A DNA stretch of 64,000 bases from Acidimicrobiia bacterium (GTDB lineage Bacteria > Acidobacteriota > Terriglobia > Bryobacterales > Bryobacteraceae), in the NCBI GenBank assembly GCA_016871315.1, contig VFZE01000002.1, positions 124,001 to 188,000 on the forward strand. The letters run 5' to 3'. Positions 41,080 to 49,236 of the stretch are shown here, piece by piece. The number at the start of each line of letters is the position of its first letter. Position 1 is the first letter of the stretch. Both the position numbers and the translations under genes were made by a program. The notes beneath the pieces were generated by a model. It searched no databases. It had not been told where the DNA came from and saw nothing but the letters and a program-made list of their open reading frames with translations.

Positions 41080-42582
41080 TTGACCGCTGTACTCTTTCTC
41101 TCGGTCTTCCTGATCGCCGCTTGCGGGCTCATCTATGAGTTGATCGCCGGCACGCTGGCCAGCTACCTGCTCGGCGACTCCGTGCTCCAGTTCTCCACCG
41201 TCATCGGCAGCTACCTGTTCGCCATGGGCATCGGCAGCTACCTCTCGCGTTTCCTGCACAAGGGCCTCGTGGCGCGCTTCGTGCAGATCGAGCTTCTGGT
41301 CGGGTTGATCGGCGGCTTCTCCTCCACGCTCCTGTTCCTCGCCTTCTCCTACACCGAGAGCTTTCGGTTCATCCTCTACTCGCTCGTGCTGATCATCGGC
41401 ATCCTCGTCGGTCTGGAAATCCCTCTGCTAATGCGCATTCTCAAGGAGCGCTTCCAGTTCCACGACCTGGTCGCCAACATCCTCACCTTCGACTATCTCG
41501 GCGCGCTCGGCGCATCGCTGCTGTTCCCGTTGTTGCTGGTCCCGCGACTCGGCCTGGTCCGCTCGGCCATCCTGTTCGGAATGCTGAACGCCGGCGTCGC
41601 GCTTTGGTCCACCTGGATCTTCAAGTCGCACATCGCGCGGCCGCTGCCGATGCGCGCCGCCTGCTTCCTCGGGCTTGCCGCCCTTGCCGGCGGAATGTTC
41701 CGCGCCGAACAGATCACGACTCTTGCCGAGCAGACACTCTACGCCGATGAAGTCATTCTGGCCCGCTCCACGCGCTACCAGCGCATCGTGCTCACCCGCT
41801 TCAAGGACGACGTCCGCCTTTTTCTTAACTCGCATTTGCAGTTCTCCTCGCGCGATGAGTACCGCTACCATGAAGCGTTAGTCCATCCCGGCCTCGCCGC
41901 GCGGCCCAGCGCCCGCCGTGTTCTGATCCTTGGCGGCGGCGACGGGTTGGCCGCCCGCGAGATCCTACGCTATCCCGGCGTCGAGTCCATCACCCTGGTT
42001 GATCTCGACCCTGAGATGACCGGGCTCTTCTCCACCCACCCCCTGCTCACCGGCATCAATCAAAACGCCCTCAACTCACCCCGCTTGAAGATCGTCAACG
42101 CCGACGCCTTCGTCTGGCTGGATGAGACGCAGGACGAGTTCGACTTCACCGTCATCGACCTGCCCGACCCCACCAACTTCTCCTTAGGCAAGCTCTACAC
42201 CACCGCCTTCTACCGCCTGCTCTCGCGCCACCTCACTCCCGGCGGCCTGATCGCCGTGCAGAGTACCTCGCCGCTATTCGCCCGCCAGTCCTTCTGGTGC
42301 GTAGTGGAAACCATCCGCCACTCCGGCTGGCGTCCGTATCCTTATCATGTCTACGTTCCCTCCTTCGGGGAATGGGGTTTCGTGCTGGCCTCCCACGGCA
42401 ACTCGGCCTACGAGCCGCCGATGCAGCTCCCCTCCGGGCTACGCTTTCTGACCGCCGCCAATATCGCGCAACTCTTCCACTTCCCCAAGGACATGGAGCC
42501 CGTCGACGCCGAACCCAACCGCCTCAACAACCAGGTCCTGGTCCGCTACTACGAACACGAGTGGAGCCAGATTACGCGGTAA
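41080..42582 (+). CDS. Membrane-fused polyamine aminopropyltransferase (spermidine synthase-like)
   Basis: A 500-residue fusion. Residues 1-215 form about seven hydrophobic spans related to the membrane half of long SpeE proteins. Residues about 220-490 form the aminopropyltransferase: YQRIVLTRF, GGGDGLAAREILRYPGVESITLVDLDPEM near 285-310, and VIDLPDPTNFSLGKLYT carrying the catalytic Asp-x-x-Asp region. It would transfer an aminopropyl group from decarboxylated SAM to an amine acceptor at the inner face of the membrane. The acceptor cannot be read from sequence. TTG 41080 is the start, one base after the DUF350 stop. It closes the seven-gene operon. Confidence 0.9.
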   Translation: MTAVLFLSVFLIAACGLIYELIAGTLASYLLGDSVLQFSTVIGSYLFAMGIGSYLSRFLHKGLVARFVQIELLVGLIGGFSSTLLFLAFSYTESFRFILYSLVLIIGILVGLEIPLLMRILKERFQFHDLVANILTFDYLGALGASLLFPLLLVPRLGLVRSAILFGMLNAGVALWSTWIFKSHIARPLPMRAACFLGLAALAGGMFRAEQITTLAEQTLYADEVILARSTRYQRIVLTRFKDDVRLFLNSHLQFSSRDEYRYHEALVHPGLAARPSARRVLILGGGDGLAAREILRYPGVESITLVDLDPEMTGLFSTHPLLTGINQNALNSPRLKIVNADAFVWLDETQDEFDFTVIDLPDPTNFSLGKLYTTAFYRLLSRHLTPGGLIAVQSTSPLFARQSFWCVVETIRHSGWRPYPYHVYVPSFGEWGFVLASHGNSAYEPPMQLPSGLRFLTAANIAQLFHFPKDMEPVDAEPNRLNNQVLVRYYEHEWSQITR

Positions 42583-42592
42583 CTTCCCGTGC

Positions 42593-42598
42593 TACCCT
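42593..42598 (+). promoter_or_regulatory. TACCCT -10-like box seven bases before ATG 42606
   Basis: TACCCT is followed by seven bases and then the ATG of the coiled-coil gene, the same geometry as at 26033 and 26968. No -35 box was recognised. Confidence 0.35.
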
Positions 42599-42605
42599 GA
42601 CGGGT

Positions 42606-42911
42606 ATGGATATCCAGAAGACCATGGAGTTCATCCTCGAACAGCAGGCGGCGATGACCGCCCGTCAAGCTGAGCGCGGAGAACGCATGGCTGAGCATGA
42701 CAAGCGCATGCTCAAGATCGACAAGCGAATTGATGCCACCACGAAGCTGATTCAGACGGGGATGAGAATGCTGGTCAAGACGGACGAAAGGCTAAAGGCC
42801 TTGGCTGACGCTCAATTGCGTGCCGAGCAACGCTCCGCTGAAATCGACGCCCGCCTCGACCGTCTCATCCAAGCTTTGTCCCGTGGCAGCAACGGCCACA
42901 AGAAGAACTAG
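42606..42911 (+). CDS. Small coiled-coil hypothetical protein
   Basis: A 101-residue, strongly charged helical protein with heptad-like repeats (FILEQQAAMTARQAERGERM, KRMLKIDKRIDATTKLI, LRAEQRSAEIDARLDRLIQAL). Such small coiled-coil proteins are scattered in many copies in Solibacter-type genomes. Their function is unknown. ATG 42606 was chosen because the frame upstream runs antisense to nothing useful and through the synthase gene, and because a -10-like box lies just before it. It converges on the next gene with a four-base gap. Confidence 0.7.
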   Translation: MDIQKTMEFILEQQAAMTARQAERGERMAEHDKRMLKIDKRIDATTKLIQTGMRMLVKTDERLKALADAQLRAEQRSAEIDARLDRLIQALSRGSNGHKKN

Positions 42912-42915
42912 TAAC

Positions 42916-43605
42916 TCACAAGCTGCGCACGAGGAACAGCGGCGTCGTGGCCTGTTCGGCAGGCACGTTGATGCCGGTGTGCGTGGACAATTCGTCGATG
43001 AAGGCTTTGATCGCCTGCTCCTTGCCTGCCGGATTGCCGCGGGCCGCGGCATCGCGCGCGAGCTGTCGTTGATGGAGAAGGAAACCGCGCGCCTTGCCCG
43101 CGGGCACGTGTGTCCGCACGCTGGTTTCGGCGAAGTTGAAGGTAAACGGCGGAGGAGGATTCGGAATGGTCAGATTCATCCTCACGCCCGGAATGGCCAG
43201 CCAGTTTTCGTTATTCACGCCCAGCTGCATGATCTTCTGCGCGCTGGTCAGAATGGGACTAAAAATCGGAGCGTCACGATGGTCGGCCTGATTCTGAACG
43301 GTCTTTTCATCACTCATTGGCACGTCGGTAAAGATCGTGGCCAGAGAGTATCCGGTCGGCCCCGATAGTTTGCTGAAGTAGTTATTCACAGGGCTGGTGA
43401 TTGCCGAGGAGGGTCTGGCGAAATCGGTCTGGATGCTCCTGTGGAAGCTATCCTGCTCGAGGAACGGCAGAAGGTGGTAAAAGTGGTTTACGGTCCGGGC
43501 TGCCTCCGCCATGAGGCTGTCGAACATCCTCTTGCGCCCTTCATCGGCCAGAGGAGTGGGGAAGAAACTGATGTTGGCGGCGAGCGAACCTTGGGATGTG
43601 TTCAT
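42916..43605 (-). CDS. Hypothetical protein
   Basis: A 229-residue soluble protein not recognised as any family. It has no signal peptide or membrane span. A helical N-terminal half (EGRKRMFDSLMAEAARTVNHFYHLLPFLEQ) is followed by a Pro-rich strand region (LTIPNPPPPFTFNF) and a C-terminal helix (GKEQAIKAFIDELSTH). The ATG is preceded by GGAGGG at five bases, good evidence of translation. It stands alone next to a fossil of a gluconolactonase gene, so it may be a recent insertion. Confidence 0.65.
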   Translation of the reverse strand: MNTSQGSLAANISFFPTPLADEGRKRMFDSLMAEAARTVNHFYHLLPFLEQDSFHRSIQTDFARPSSAITSPVNNYFSKLSGPTGYSLATIFTDVPMSDEKTVQNQADHRDAPIFSPILTSAQKIMQLGVNNENWLAIPGVRMNLTIPNPPPPFTFNFAETSVRTHVPAGKARGFLLHQRQLARDAAARGNPAGKEQAIKAFIDELSTHTGINVPAEQATTPLFLVRSL

Positions 43606-43667
43606 CAGTACCCTCCGTGACTGTTGTTACGGAAGTCTACTGGATTTGGATTTCGAGATGCAACCTT

Positions 43668-43721
43668 TTAGCAGATGTGGGCGCCGATCGCTTCCGTACA
43701 AACGGATGAAAGGGACTGGCT
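43668..43721 (-). pseudogene. Fossil 3' tail of a gluconolactonase (SMP-30) gene
   Basis: Seventeen codons and a TAA read SQSLSSVCTEAIGAHIC. The intact SMP-30 gene at 46121-47164 ends SQSLYAVYTESIGAHIC, and the nucleotide match is evident too. The rest of the copy is missing. It sits in the 154-base gap between the hypothetical gene and the cytochrome gene and marks a lost paralogue. Confidence 0.75.
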
Positions 43722-43759
43722 GGCAGAACTGGGGCTGGCGCGGCGTTGACGGCAAGCTC

Positions 43760-44485
43760 TCAACGCGCGTCAGGCTGCTGCTTCCGAGCCCACTGGAGGA
43801 AAGGCCGGATGAGCTGCAATTCCGCGTCGGAATATGCGCGCGTCTCCGCGGCGTGATCCCATCGGCTGGCCGCGTCGGTTTGCAAATCGGCGCCCGCAAC
43901 GGTCCGCAGAACCGGGAGCCTGGAACCAAGATCCCACAACCTGGTCACACTCCCGGGTTCCAGCACGAGTGCAGGAAACGTCTCTGCGCCGATCCGCGCT
44001 GTCACCACGCCTTTGCCGGAGCCGCCCCGCAGGTTCCAGGAGGCGGACCGGCTCAAGTCGGGGCCGACTTTCGATCCCCAGCCATCCACCTCATGACAGC
44101 GGCCGCAGCCGTTCATCCGGGCGGCGTCGAAGAACAGGTTGCGTGACCGCTCGAGTTCCGGCGTAAGCTGGGTTCTCGAGGAGATGCCCCATTCATTCTT
44201 CCTAGGACCGGCTCCCGCAAATGTCATCACGTATCGGGTGACCGCTTCGATCTCCTCTGCCGTGAGGTCTCTGTCGAAACCCGGCATTCCCTTCGCCGGC
44301 AGGCCGCCGGAGACAATGGAAAACACCGCCGAGGAATTGTAGGTATGCCCAATCAGTTTTGGAGCCCTGCCTGCGCTGCCCGCCTGACCATGACAGTAGG
44401 GCACGGCGCAACGGGCACGGAACAATGCCGCACCATCCTGGGCGATGGCTGCCGCGGTGACGGCAAATAGCACAAAGCTCTTCAT
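43760..44485 (-). CDS. Periplasmic diheme cytochrome c with an atypical CX4CH motif
   Basis: A 241-residue exported protein (signal MKSFVLFAVTAAAIAQ). The first heme site reads CAVPYCH at residues 26-32, four residues between the cysteines instead of two; the second is CGRCH near residue 122. Methionine ligand candidates include KGMPGF. It overlaps the PQQ dehydrogenase stop by ATGA and has GGAGG before ATG 44485, so it is almost surely the electron acceptor of that enzyme. The long frame continuing upstream is the shadow of the dehydrogenase and was not used. CX4CH sites are known but rare. Confidence 0.88.
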   Translation of the reverse strand: MKSFVLFAVTAAAIAQDGAALFRARCAVPYCHGQAGSAGRAPKLIGHTYNSSAVFSIVSGGLPAKGMPGFDRDLTAEEIEAVTRYVMTFAGAGPRKNEWGISSRTQLTPELERSRNLFFDAARMNGCGRCHEVDGWGSKVGPDLSRSASWNLRGGSGKGVVTARIGAETFPALVLEPGSVTRLWDLGSRLPVLRTVAGADLQTDAASRWDHAAETRAYSDAELQLIRPFLQWARKQQPDAR

Positions 44486-46104
44486 TGACCCACCTCCGGG
44501 AGCGCAAACACCATCAGCGCCGAGCCGGCTCGCGGCGCCGGCGCATCCGGGAATATGCTGAGATGGAACATTCCCAAAAACGACCCCCACCCCAACGGGG
44601 TCGCCACATATTGCCTGCCATTCACGGCGTAGGTAATCGCGCCTCCCCTGTGCCCGCCTCCGGTTTGAAAGCTCCAGAGTTTCTTGCCGTCGCGTGCGTC
44701 CAGCGCGAAGAAGTTCCCTTCGGGGTCGCCGGTAAACAGCAGGTCTCCGGCGGTGGCCAGCAGTGATGCCATAAACCATGTCTTGCCGGGCAGGCTCCAT
44801 TTCCTGGACCCGGTCAAGGGATCAAACGCAGCAAGGTAGCCTTCGATTTTGCCGTCGGGTGGAGGTTTGATGATCCAACTGCCGCCAATGTATATTTGGC
44901 CTTCCTGCGGTTCCTGCTCGCGCGCCATCAAGTCATTACATGCCTCCACTACCGGCAAGTACAGGAGCCCGGTCCGCGGCGACCATGCGGATTCGTTCCA
45001 GCTTTTGCCACCCATCGCGCTCGGGCACACGAACAGCCCTTTCCCGATTTCGGGGTCCCGCCGCCCCACCAGTTTTCCGCCTTCGGTGATGCCGGCCACC
45101 CAATTGCTGTGTTTCACAAACTGCCAGGCTTTGATGAACTCGCCGTTGGAACGGTCCAGCAACCAGGTGTAGCCCGCCTTGGTGGAATGAAAAAGCAACT
45201 TACGCATCTTTCCCGCGACCGGCAGATCGGCCAGGACCAGCTCGTAGACGGAATCGTAATCCCATACGTCGTGCGGAACCTCCTGGTAGTGCCAGACAAG
45301 CTTGCCGGTGTCCGGATTCAGCGCCACCACACTGGCCGTGTACAAGTTGTCGCCGCGCCGGTTTTTTGACAGAATGTCGCCCGCCGCATTCCCGACGCCC
45401 CAATAGAGCAGATTCAGTTCCGCGTCATAGGAGCCGGTCATCCAGGTGGAGCCTCCTCCATGACGCCAACTGTCTCCGGGCCACGTTTCGTGACCGTTCT
45501 CCTCGGGACCGGGAATCGTGTAGAAGCGCCAGTGGAACCGGCCTGTCCGAATGTTCAGCGCCGTCAGGTAGCCGCGGTGCGCCGAGTCGCCGCCGGTCAC
45601 GCCGAACACCGCCACGTCCTTTACCGCCAAGGGAGCGCCGGTGATATTGCAGCCGCACTGGCGGGTATCTTCCATGTTGACCCGCCACTTCTCCTTCCCG
45701 GTTTGCGCGTCGATACCGACGGCGTGGTTGTCGGCGGTGCCGAGCAGCACCATCCCTTGCGACACGGCCACGCCGCGGTTCTGCTTTCCATAGACAGCGG
45801 TGTTCTCGGGAGCATATCGATACTCCCAGATGAGGCGCCCGTCGGCTGCATTCAGCGCGATCACCCAGCCTTGCGAAGTCGACACATACATCACGCCGCG
45901 CTGCACAATCGGTGTTGCCTGCAAGCCGTGTTCGATATCACCGGTCTGGAATGACCATGCGGGCGTGAGCCGCCCTACGTTGCTTGTATGGATCTGGGCG
46001 AGGCTGCTATAGCGCCATGCCGCATAGTTTCCGCCATGCGTACCCCAGTCGGCCTGCGCCAACAGATTGGCGACAACAACAAAAAGACACGACCATGTTC
46101 TCAT
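44482..46104 (-). CDS. PQQ-dependent dehydrogenase (quinoprotein)
   Basis: A 540-residue periplasmic quinoprotein with signal MRTWSCLFVVVANLLAQA and an eight-bladed propeller. Blade motifs include AAWRYSSL, GRLIWEYR, GDNLYTASVVALNPDTGKLVWH and RDGKKLWSFQTGG. The active-site loop HDVWDYDS near residue 281 has Asp-x-Asp, the pattern linked to lanthanide use in XoxF-like enzymes. The usual vicinal Cys-Cys is replaced by QCGC. It would oxidise an alcohol or sugar and pass electrons to the coupled cytochrome downstream. No fused cytochrome domain is present. Confidence 0.9.
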   Translation of the reverse strand: MRTWSCLFVVVANLLAQADWGTHGGNYAAWRYSSLAQIHTSNVGRLTPAWSFQTGDIEHGLQATPIVQRGVMYVSTSQGWVIALNAADGRLIWEYRYAPENTAVYGKQNRGVAVSQGMVLLGTADNHAVGIDAQTGKEKWRVNMEDTRQCGCNITGAPLAVKDVAVFGVTGGDSAHRGYLTALNIRTGRFHWRFYTIPGPEENGHETWPGDSWRHGGGSTWMTGSYDAELNLLYWGVGNAAGDILSKNRRGDNLYTASVVALNPDTGKLVWHYQEVPHDVWDYDSVYELVLADLPVAGKMRKLLFHSTKAGYTWLLDRSNGEFIKAWQFVKHSNWVAGITEGGKLVGRRDPEIGKGLFVCPSAMGGKSWNESAWSPRTGLLYLPVVEACNDLMAREQEPQEGQIYIGGSWIIKPPPDGKIEGYLAAFDPLTGSRKWSLPGKTWFMASLLATAGDLLFTGDPEGNFFALDARDGKKLWSFQTGGGHRGGAITYAVNGRQYVATPLGWGSFLGMFHLSIFPDAPAPRAGSALMVFALPEVGQ

Positions 46105-46120
46105 TGGCGTAATTCTATCA

Positions 46121-47164
46121 CTAACAGATATGGGCGCCGATGGATTCCGTGTACACGGCGTACAGGGACTGGCTTCCGGTCATGAACAGGCGGTTGCGCT
46201 TGGTTCCGCCGAAGCAGACGTTGGAGCAGATCTCGGGGAGCTTGATGAGGCCGATGCGCACGCCGTCGGGCGAGAAGATGTGCACACCGTCGTAGCCGTC
46301 GCCGACCCAGCCGGCGCTGGCCCAGACGTTGCCATCGGTGTCGGCGCGGATGCCGTCGGCGAAGCCGGCGCCGACGCCAGGGAGTTCCATCGACACAAAC
46401 TGGCGGCCCTTCACGAGCTTGTTATCGGCGACATCCCAGACCTTGATGTTGCGCGGCGCTTGCGGGTAATGCGAGGCGCCGGTGTCGGCAATGTACAGTT
46501 TCTTATAGTCGGGTGAGAAGCAGAGACCGTTGGGTTTGAAGATCTCGTCGGTGACTTTGTCGAGCTTGCCGGTTTTCGGATCGAGACGATAGACCGCCTC
46601 CTTGATCACTAACTCGCCCTTGTTGCCTTCATAATGCATCAGGCTGCCGTAGCCGGGATCGGTGAACCAGATGCCACCGTCGGGATGAACCACGGCGTCG
46701 TTAGGAGCATTGAGCGGCTTGCCCTCGAACTTGTCGGCCAGCGCGGTGATCTTGCCGTTGTACTCGTAGCGGACGACGCGCCGGTTGCCGTGTTCGCAGG
46801 CGATCTGGCGGCCCTCCCAATCAAACGTGTTGCCGTTGCTGTTGCCGGCCGGGCTGCGGAAGACGCTGACGTGGCCATCCTCCTCCAGCCACCGGAGTTG
46901 CACGTTGTTGGGAATGTCGCTCCAGAGCAGATAGCGGCCGACGCCGTTCCATGCCGGACCTTCGGCCCACAGGGTGCCGGTGTGCAGGCGCTGGATGGGC
47001 GTGTTGCCCAGCTTGTACTTGTTGAAGCGCGGGTCGAGGGCGACGATGTCGGGGTCGGGGTAACGGACGGGCTCCTTGCCGGTCCAGTCGCGCTTGGATT
47101 GGGCGAAGGCGGCGGCGAGGGAAGCGGCGCCGGCAAGGAATCCTCTGCGGTGCATCTTGGTCAT
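46121..47164 (-). CDS. Tat-exported SMP-30/gluconolactonase-family lactonase
   Basis: A 347-residue six-bladed propeller enzyme with twin-arginine leader MHRRGFLAGAASLAAAFAQ. Metal-site residues are recognisable in WAEGPAW (Glu), LNAPNDAVV (Asn) and GFADGIRADTDG (Asp). It should hydrolyse a sugar lactone. It is upstream of, and on the same strand as, a PQQ dehydrogenase and a cytochrome, a sensible periplasmic sugar-oxidation set in which the dehydrogenase makes a lactone. A fossil second copy of its 3' end lies at 43668. Confidence 0.92.
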   Translation of the reverse strand: MTKMHRRGFLAGAASLAAAFAQSKRDWTGKEPVRYPDPDIVALDPRFNKYKLGNTPIQRLHTGTLWAEGPAWNGVGRYLLWSDIPNNVQLRWLEEDGHVSVFRSPAGNSNGNTFDWEGRQIACEHGNRRVVRYEYNGKITALADKFEGKPLNAPNDAVVHPDGGIWFTDPGYGSLMHYEGNKGELVIKEAVYRLDPKTGKLDKVTDEIFKPNGLCFSPDYKKLYIADTGASHYPQAPRNIKVWDVADNKLVKGRQFVSMELPGVGAGFADGIRADTDGNVWASAGWVGDGYDGVHIFSPDGVRIGLIKLPEICSNVCFGGTKRNRLFMTGSQSLYAVYTESIGAHIC

Positions 47165-47201
47165 GGTCTTTTTAAGCTACAACGCGGGGGCAGGGTTTGT
47201 C

Positions 47202-47274
47202 TGCACGCAGCTGGCAACCGGATTGCACGACGGAAGCCGCGAAGGGTGACGCATGCACGCAAGCTGGTTGCACG
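47202..47274 (+). repeat. Imperfect direct repeat in the SMP-30/octaheme divergent region
   Basis: TGCACGCAGCTGG at 47202 and TGCACGCAAGCTGG at 47254 are each followed by TTGCACG, at 47223 and 47268. The second unit lacks the intervening nine or so bases. The repeats lie between divergent promoters of a gluconolactonase and an octaheme cytochrome; no gene occupies 47165-47435. Confidence 0.5.
47212..47227 (+). promoter_or_regulatory. Possible sigma-54-type promoter of the octaheme cytochrome gene
   Basis: TGGCAACCGGATTGCA has GG at 47213-47214 and GC at 47225-47226, ten bases apart, with TTGCA at -12. A start near 47238 would leave a leader of about 200 bases before ATG 47436. Confidence 0.4.
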
Positions 47275-47435
47275 GAGAGCGGAGAAGCAGGCCATGTTCG
47301 CTGTTGGGAAGGGAATGGCTGAGTGTTGAAGAATACAACAGGCTGCCCGTGCAGATAGCGGCGTGGGTGAGTTGCCGCAACGTCGCGAAACACCGCACTC
47401 ACCTCACGACGATTTTCGTTCCAAGGAGCTTCATA

Positions 47436-49184
47436 ATGCACATTCGAAGGAGCGCATTTCTACTTACCATTTTTCTGCTACTGTTCAGCGCAGCCGCCTG
47501 GTCTGCCGACCAGAAGCCATTTCGTAACGACGGGATCATTCAGCAAGTGGTGCAAAGGATGGCCGAGGCATCGGTGAACGGCAACGTCGTGCAGAATGCT
47601 TTTGTAGGAACTGACGCGTGTCTGGCCTGTCATCCCGGCTACCAGGACTTCAAGCGCACGGCGCACCACACAGGCCTGAAGATGGTCCGGGACGACCGCT
47701 TTTCCCTCAAAGTGATGGATGGCATCATCGCCGACTACGACCGCAACGGGGTGGATGACTTCAAGCAGGGCCTGGACTTCAACAAGATCAACAGCGCCTT
47801 TGACCGGTTCAAGCCGAACGCACCGATACTCGCTTACAAGGTTGGGTCAGGTTACTCTGTCACGATTGCCGGCGTGGAATACCCGGTGGTTTTCACCCAC
47901 GGCGGCACGGGACTGGCCAAGCAGCGCTACGCGGTGAGGTTCCCGGTGACGGACCGGCCATCGGGCTGGAGCGCCGACTACTACTATCTGCCGATCCAGT
48001 ACAACGACAAGTCGGGCACGTGGGTGACGTATTCCACGGGCAACTGGTACAACGCCGACAACACGCCCAAGATTCGCGGGCCGGTCACTTCGCGCGTGGC
48101 GGGATCGACGGGGATCTCCTTCTACGGGGGCTGTTCGGGCTGCCATGGCAGCGCGGTGAAGACGACACGGGATGCGCTGGGGGAATGGATCAGCACGGCG
48201 CAATCTCCGGTCTACACACCGCCCGGCGAGCCGCACTACCTGGATCTGGATGGCAACGGGTGGCCGGAATCGTTCAACGTGGGATGCGAGCGGTGCCACG
48301 GCCCCGGCGCGCGTCATATCGTGAATCTGCGGGATCCGAAAGAAGTGATCCAGCCGGCACGGGACTTTACGCCGCGGCAGATCAACGCGCTGTGTGGATC
48401 CTGCCATACACGCGGCACCTCCTCGGCCGGCAGCTTCGGTTATCCCTACGATGAGGCGCGCGGGGAAGATTACTCGACGCACCTCGGCAAGGATGTGGAT
48501 TCCACGTTCTGGCGGCCGAACCCGACGCGCTGGCCGGACCGCAAGACCCCCAACGCGCACCGGCAGCAGTTCAACGAGATGAGCACATCGGGGAAAGGTC
48601 CGGGCGATTCACCGAAGGCCATCTGTTCGCAGTGCCATGATCCGCACCGCACCAGCGGGCGCGGCCAGCTACGGCAAGCGATGATGGTCACCGGCTCCGG
48701 AGGCGCATCGTTGCAGTTGAACGTGAAGGTGGAAGACAACACGCTGTGCCTGGCTTGCCATGCCGGGAAGGGTTCGTTTGCCGCGTTGCGGCCCGAGGAG
48801 CTTACCGATCCGCAGCGCAACGCCTCCGTCATCGCCAATGTGGTGACGCAACACACGCGGCATCCGTACCGTCCGGAGGGCTTCATGGGGCTGAGCCGCT
48901 GCACGGAATGCCACATGGCCAAGACGACGACCAACGGCGATCCCTACGATGTCAGCTCGCACACCTTCGAGGCGATTTCGCCGCAGAAGACGCTGGACTT
49001 CCAGGCGCAGGGCGGCATGCCGAACTCCTGCGCTGCTCGTTGCCATCGGCCGCTTGCGCCTTTCTTCGGGCTGCCCGCCGATTCGAGCCTCACGAACTGG
49101 GCCGAAACCAGCGACAAACTGCTGGCGGAATGGCTGGCCCGTTACCATGGCCCGAATGGCATCTGGTGGAAGACCAATCCGTAG
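47436..49184 (+). CDS. Secreted octaheme c-type cytochrome
   Basis: A 582-residue periplasmic multiheme protein with signal AFLLTIFLLLFSAAAWSA. Seven CXXCH sites occur in order (CLACH near residue 62, CSGCH, CERCH, CGSCH, CSQCH, CLACH, CTECH) plus one CAARCH, a CX3CH site near the C-terminus, giving up to eight hemes. An Asp-rich DYDRNGVDDF and DLDGNGWPE stretch may bind calcium. It resembles cytochrome c554/nitrite-reductase-type multiheme carriers. ATG 47436 is supported by AAGGAG and the signal peptide. The partner is unknown. Confidence 0.9.
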   Translation: MHIRRSAFLLTIFLLLFSAAAWSADQKPFRNDGIIQQVVQRMAEASVNGNVVQNAFVGTDACLACHPGYQDFKRTAHHTGLKMVRDDRFSLKVMDGIIADYDRNGVDDFKQGLDFNKINSAFDRFKPNAPILAYKVGSGYSVTIAGVEYPVVFTHGGTGLAKQRYAVRFPVTDRPSGWSADYYYLPIQYNDKSGTWVTYSTGNWYNADNTPKIRGPVTSRVAGSTGISFYGGCSGCHGSAVKTTRDALGEWISTAQSPVYTPPGEPHYLDLDGNGWPESFNVGCERCHGPGARHIVNLRDPKEVIQPARDFTPRQINALCGSCHTRGTSSAGSFGYPYDEARGEDYSTHLGKDVDSTFWRPNPTRWPDRKTPNAHRQQFNEMSTSGKGPGDSPKAICSQCHDPHRTSGRGQLRQAMMVTGSGGASLQLNVKVEDNTLCLACHAGKGSFAALRPEELTDPQRNASVIANVVTQHTRHPYRPEGFMGLSRCTECHMAKTTTNGDPYDVSSHTFEAISPQKTLDFQAQGGMPNSCAARCHRPLAPFFGLPADSSLTNWAETSDKLLAEWLARYHGPNGIWWKTNP

Positions 49185-49236
49185 GGCGCAAGGTCCTGTT
49201 CGCGCGCTAAGATAGCAGGCAAGCGGAGGGAACCCA

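Noticed and set aside
42297-42605. Upstream extension of the coiled-coil protein
   Set aside because: It runs inside the aminopropyltransferase gene in another frame with Arg/Leu/Pro shadow composition.
44486-44800. 105-codon N-terminal extension of the diheme cytochrome
   Set aside because: It lies inside the PQQ dehydrogenase gene and lacks protein-like sequence; MKSFVLFAV with GGAGG is a proper signal-peptide start.
48470-48934. Minus-strand frames antisense to the octaheme cytochrome gene
   Set aside because: They are complements of heme-motif-rich coding sequence and show no independent start or domain.
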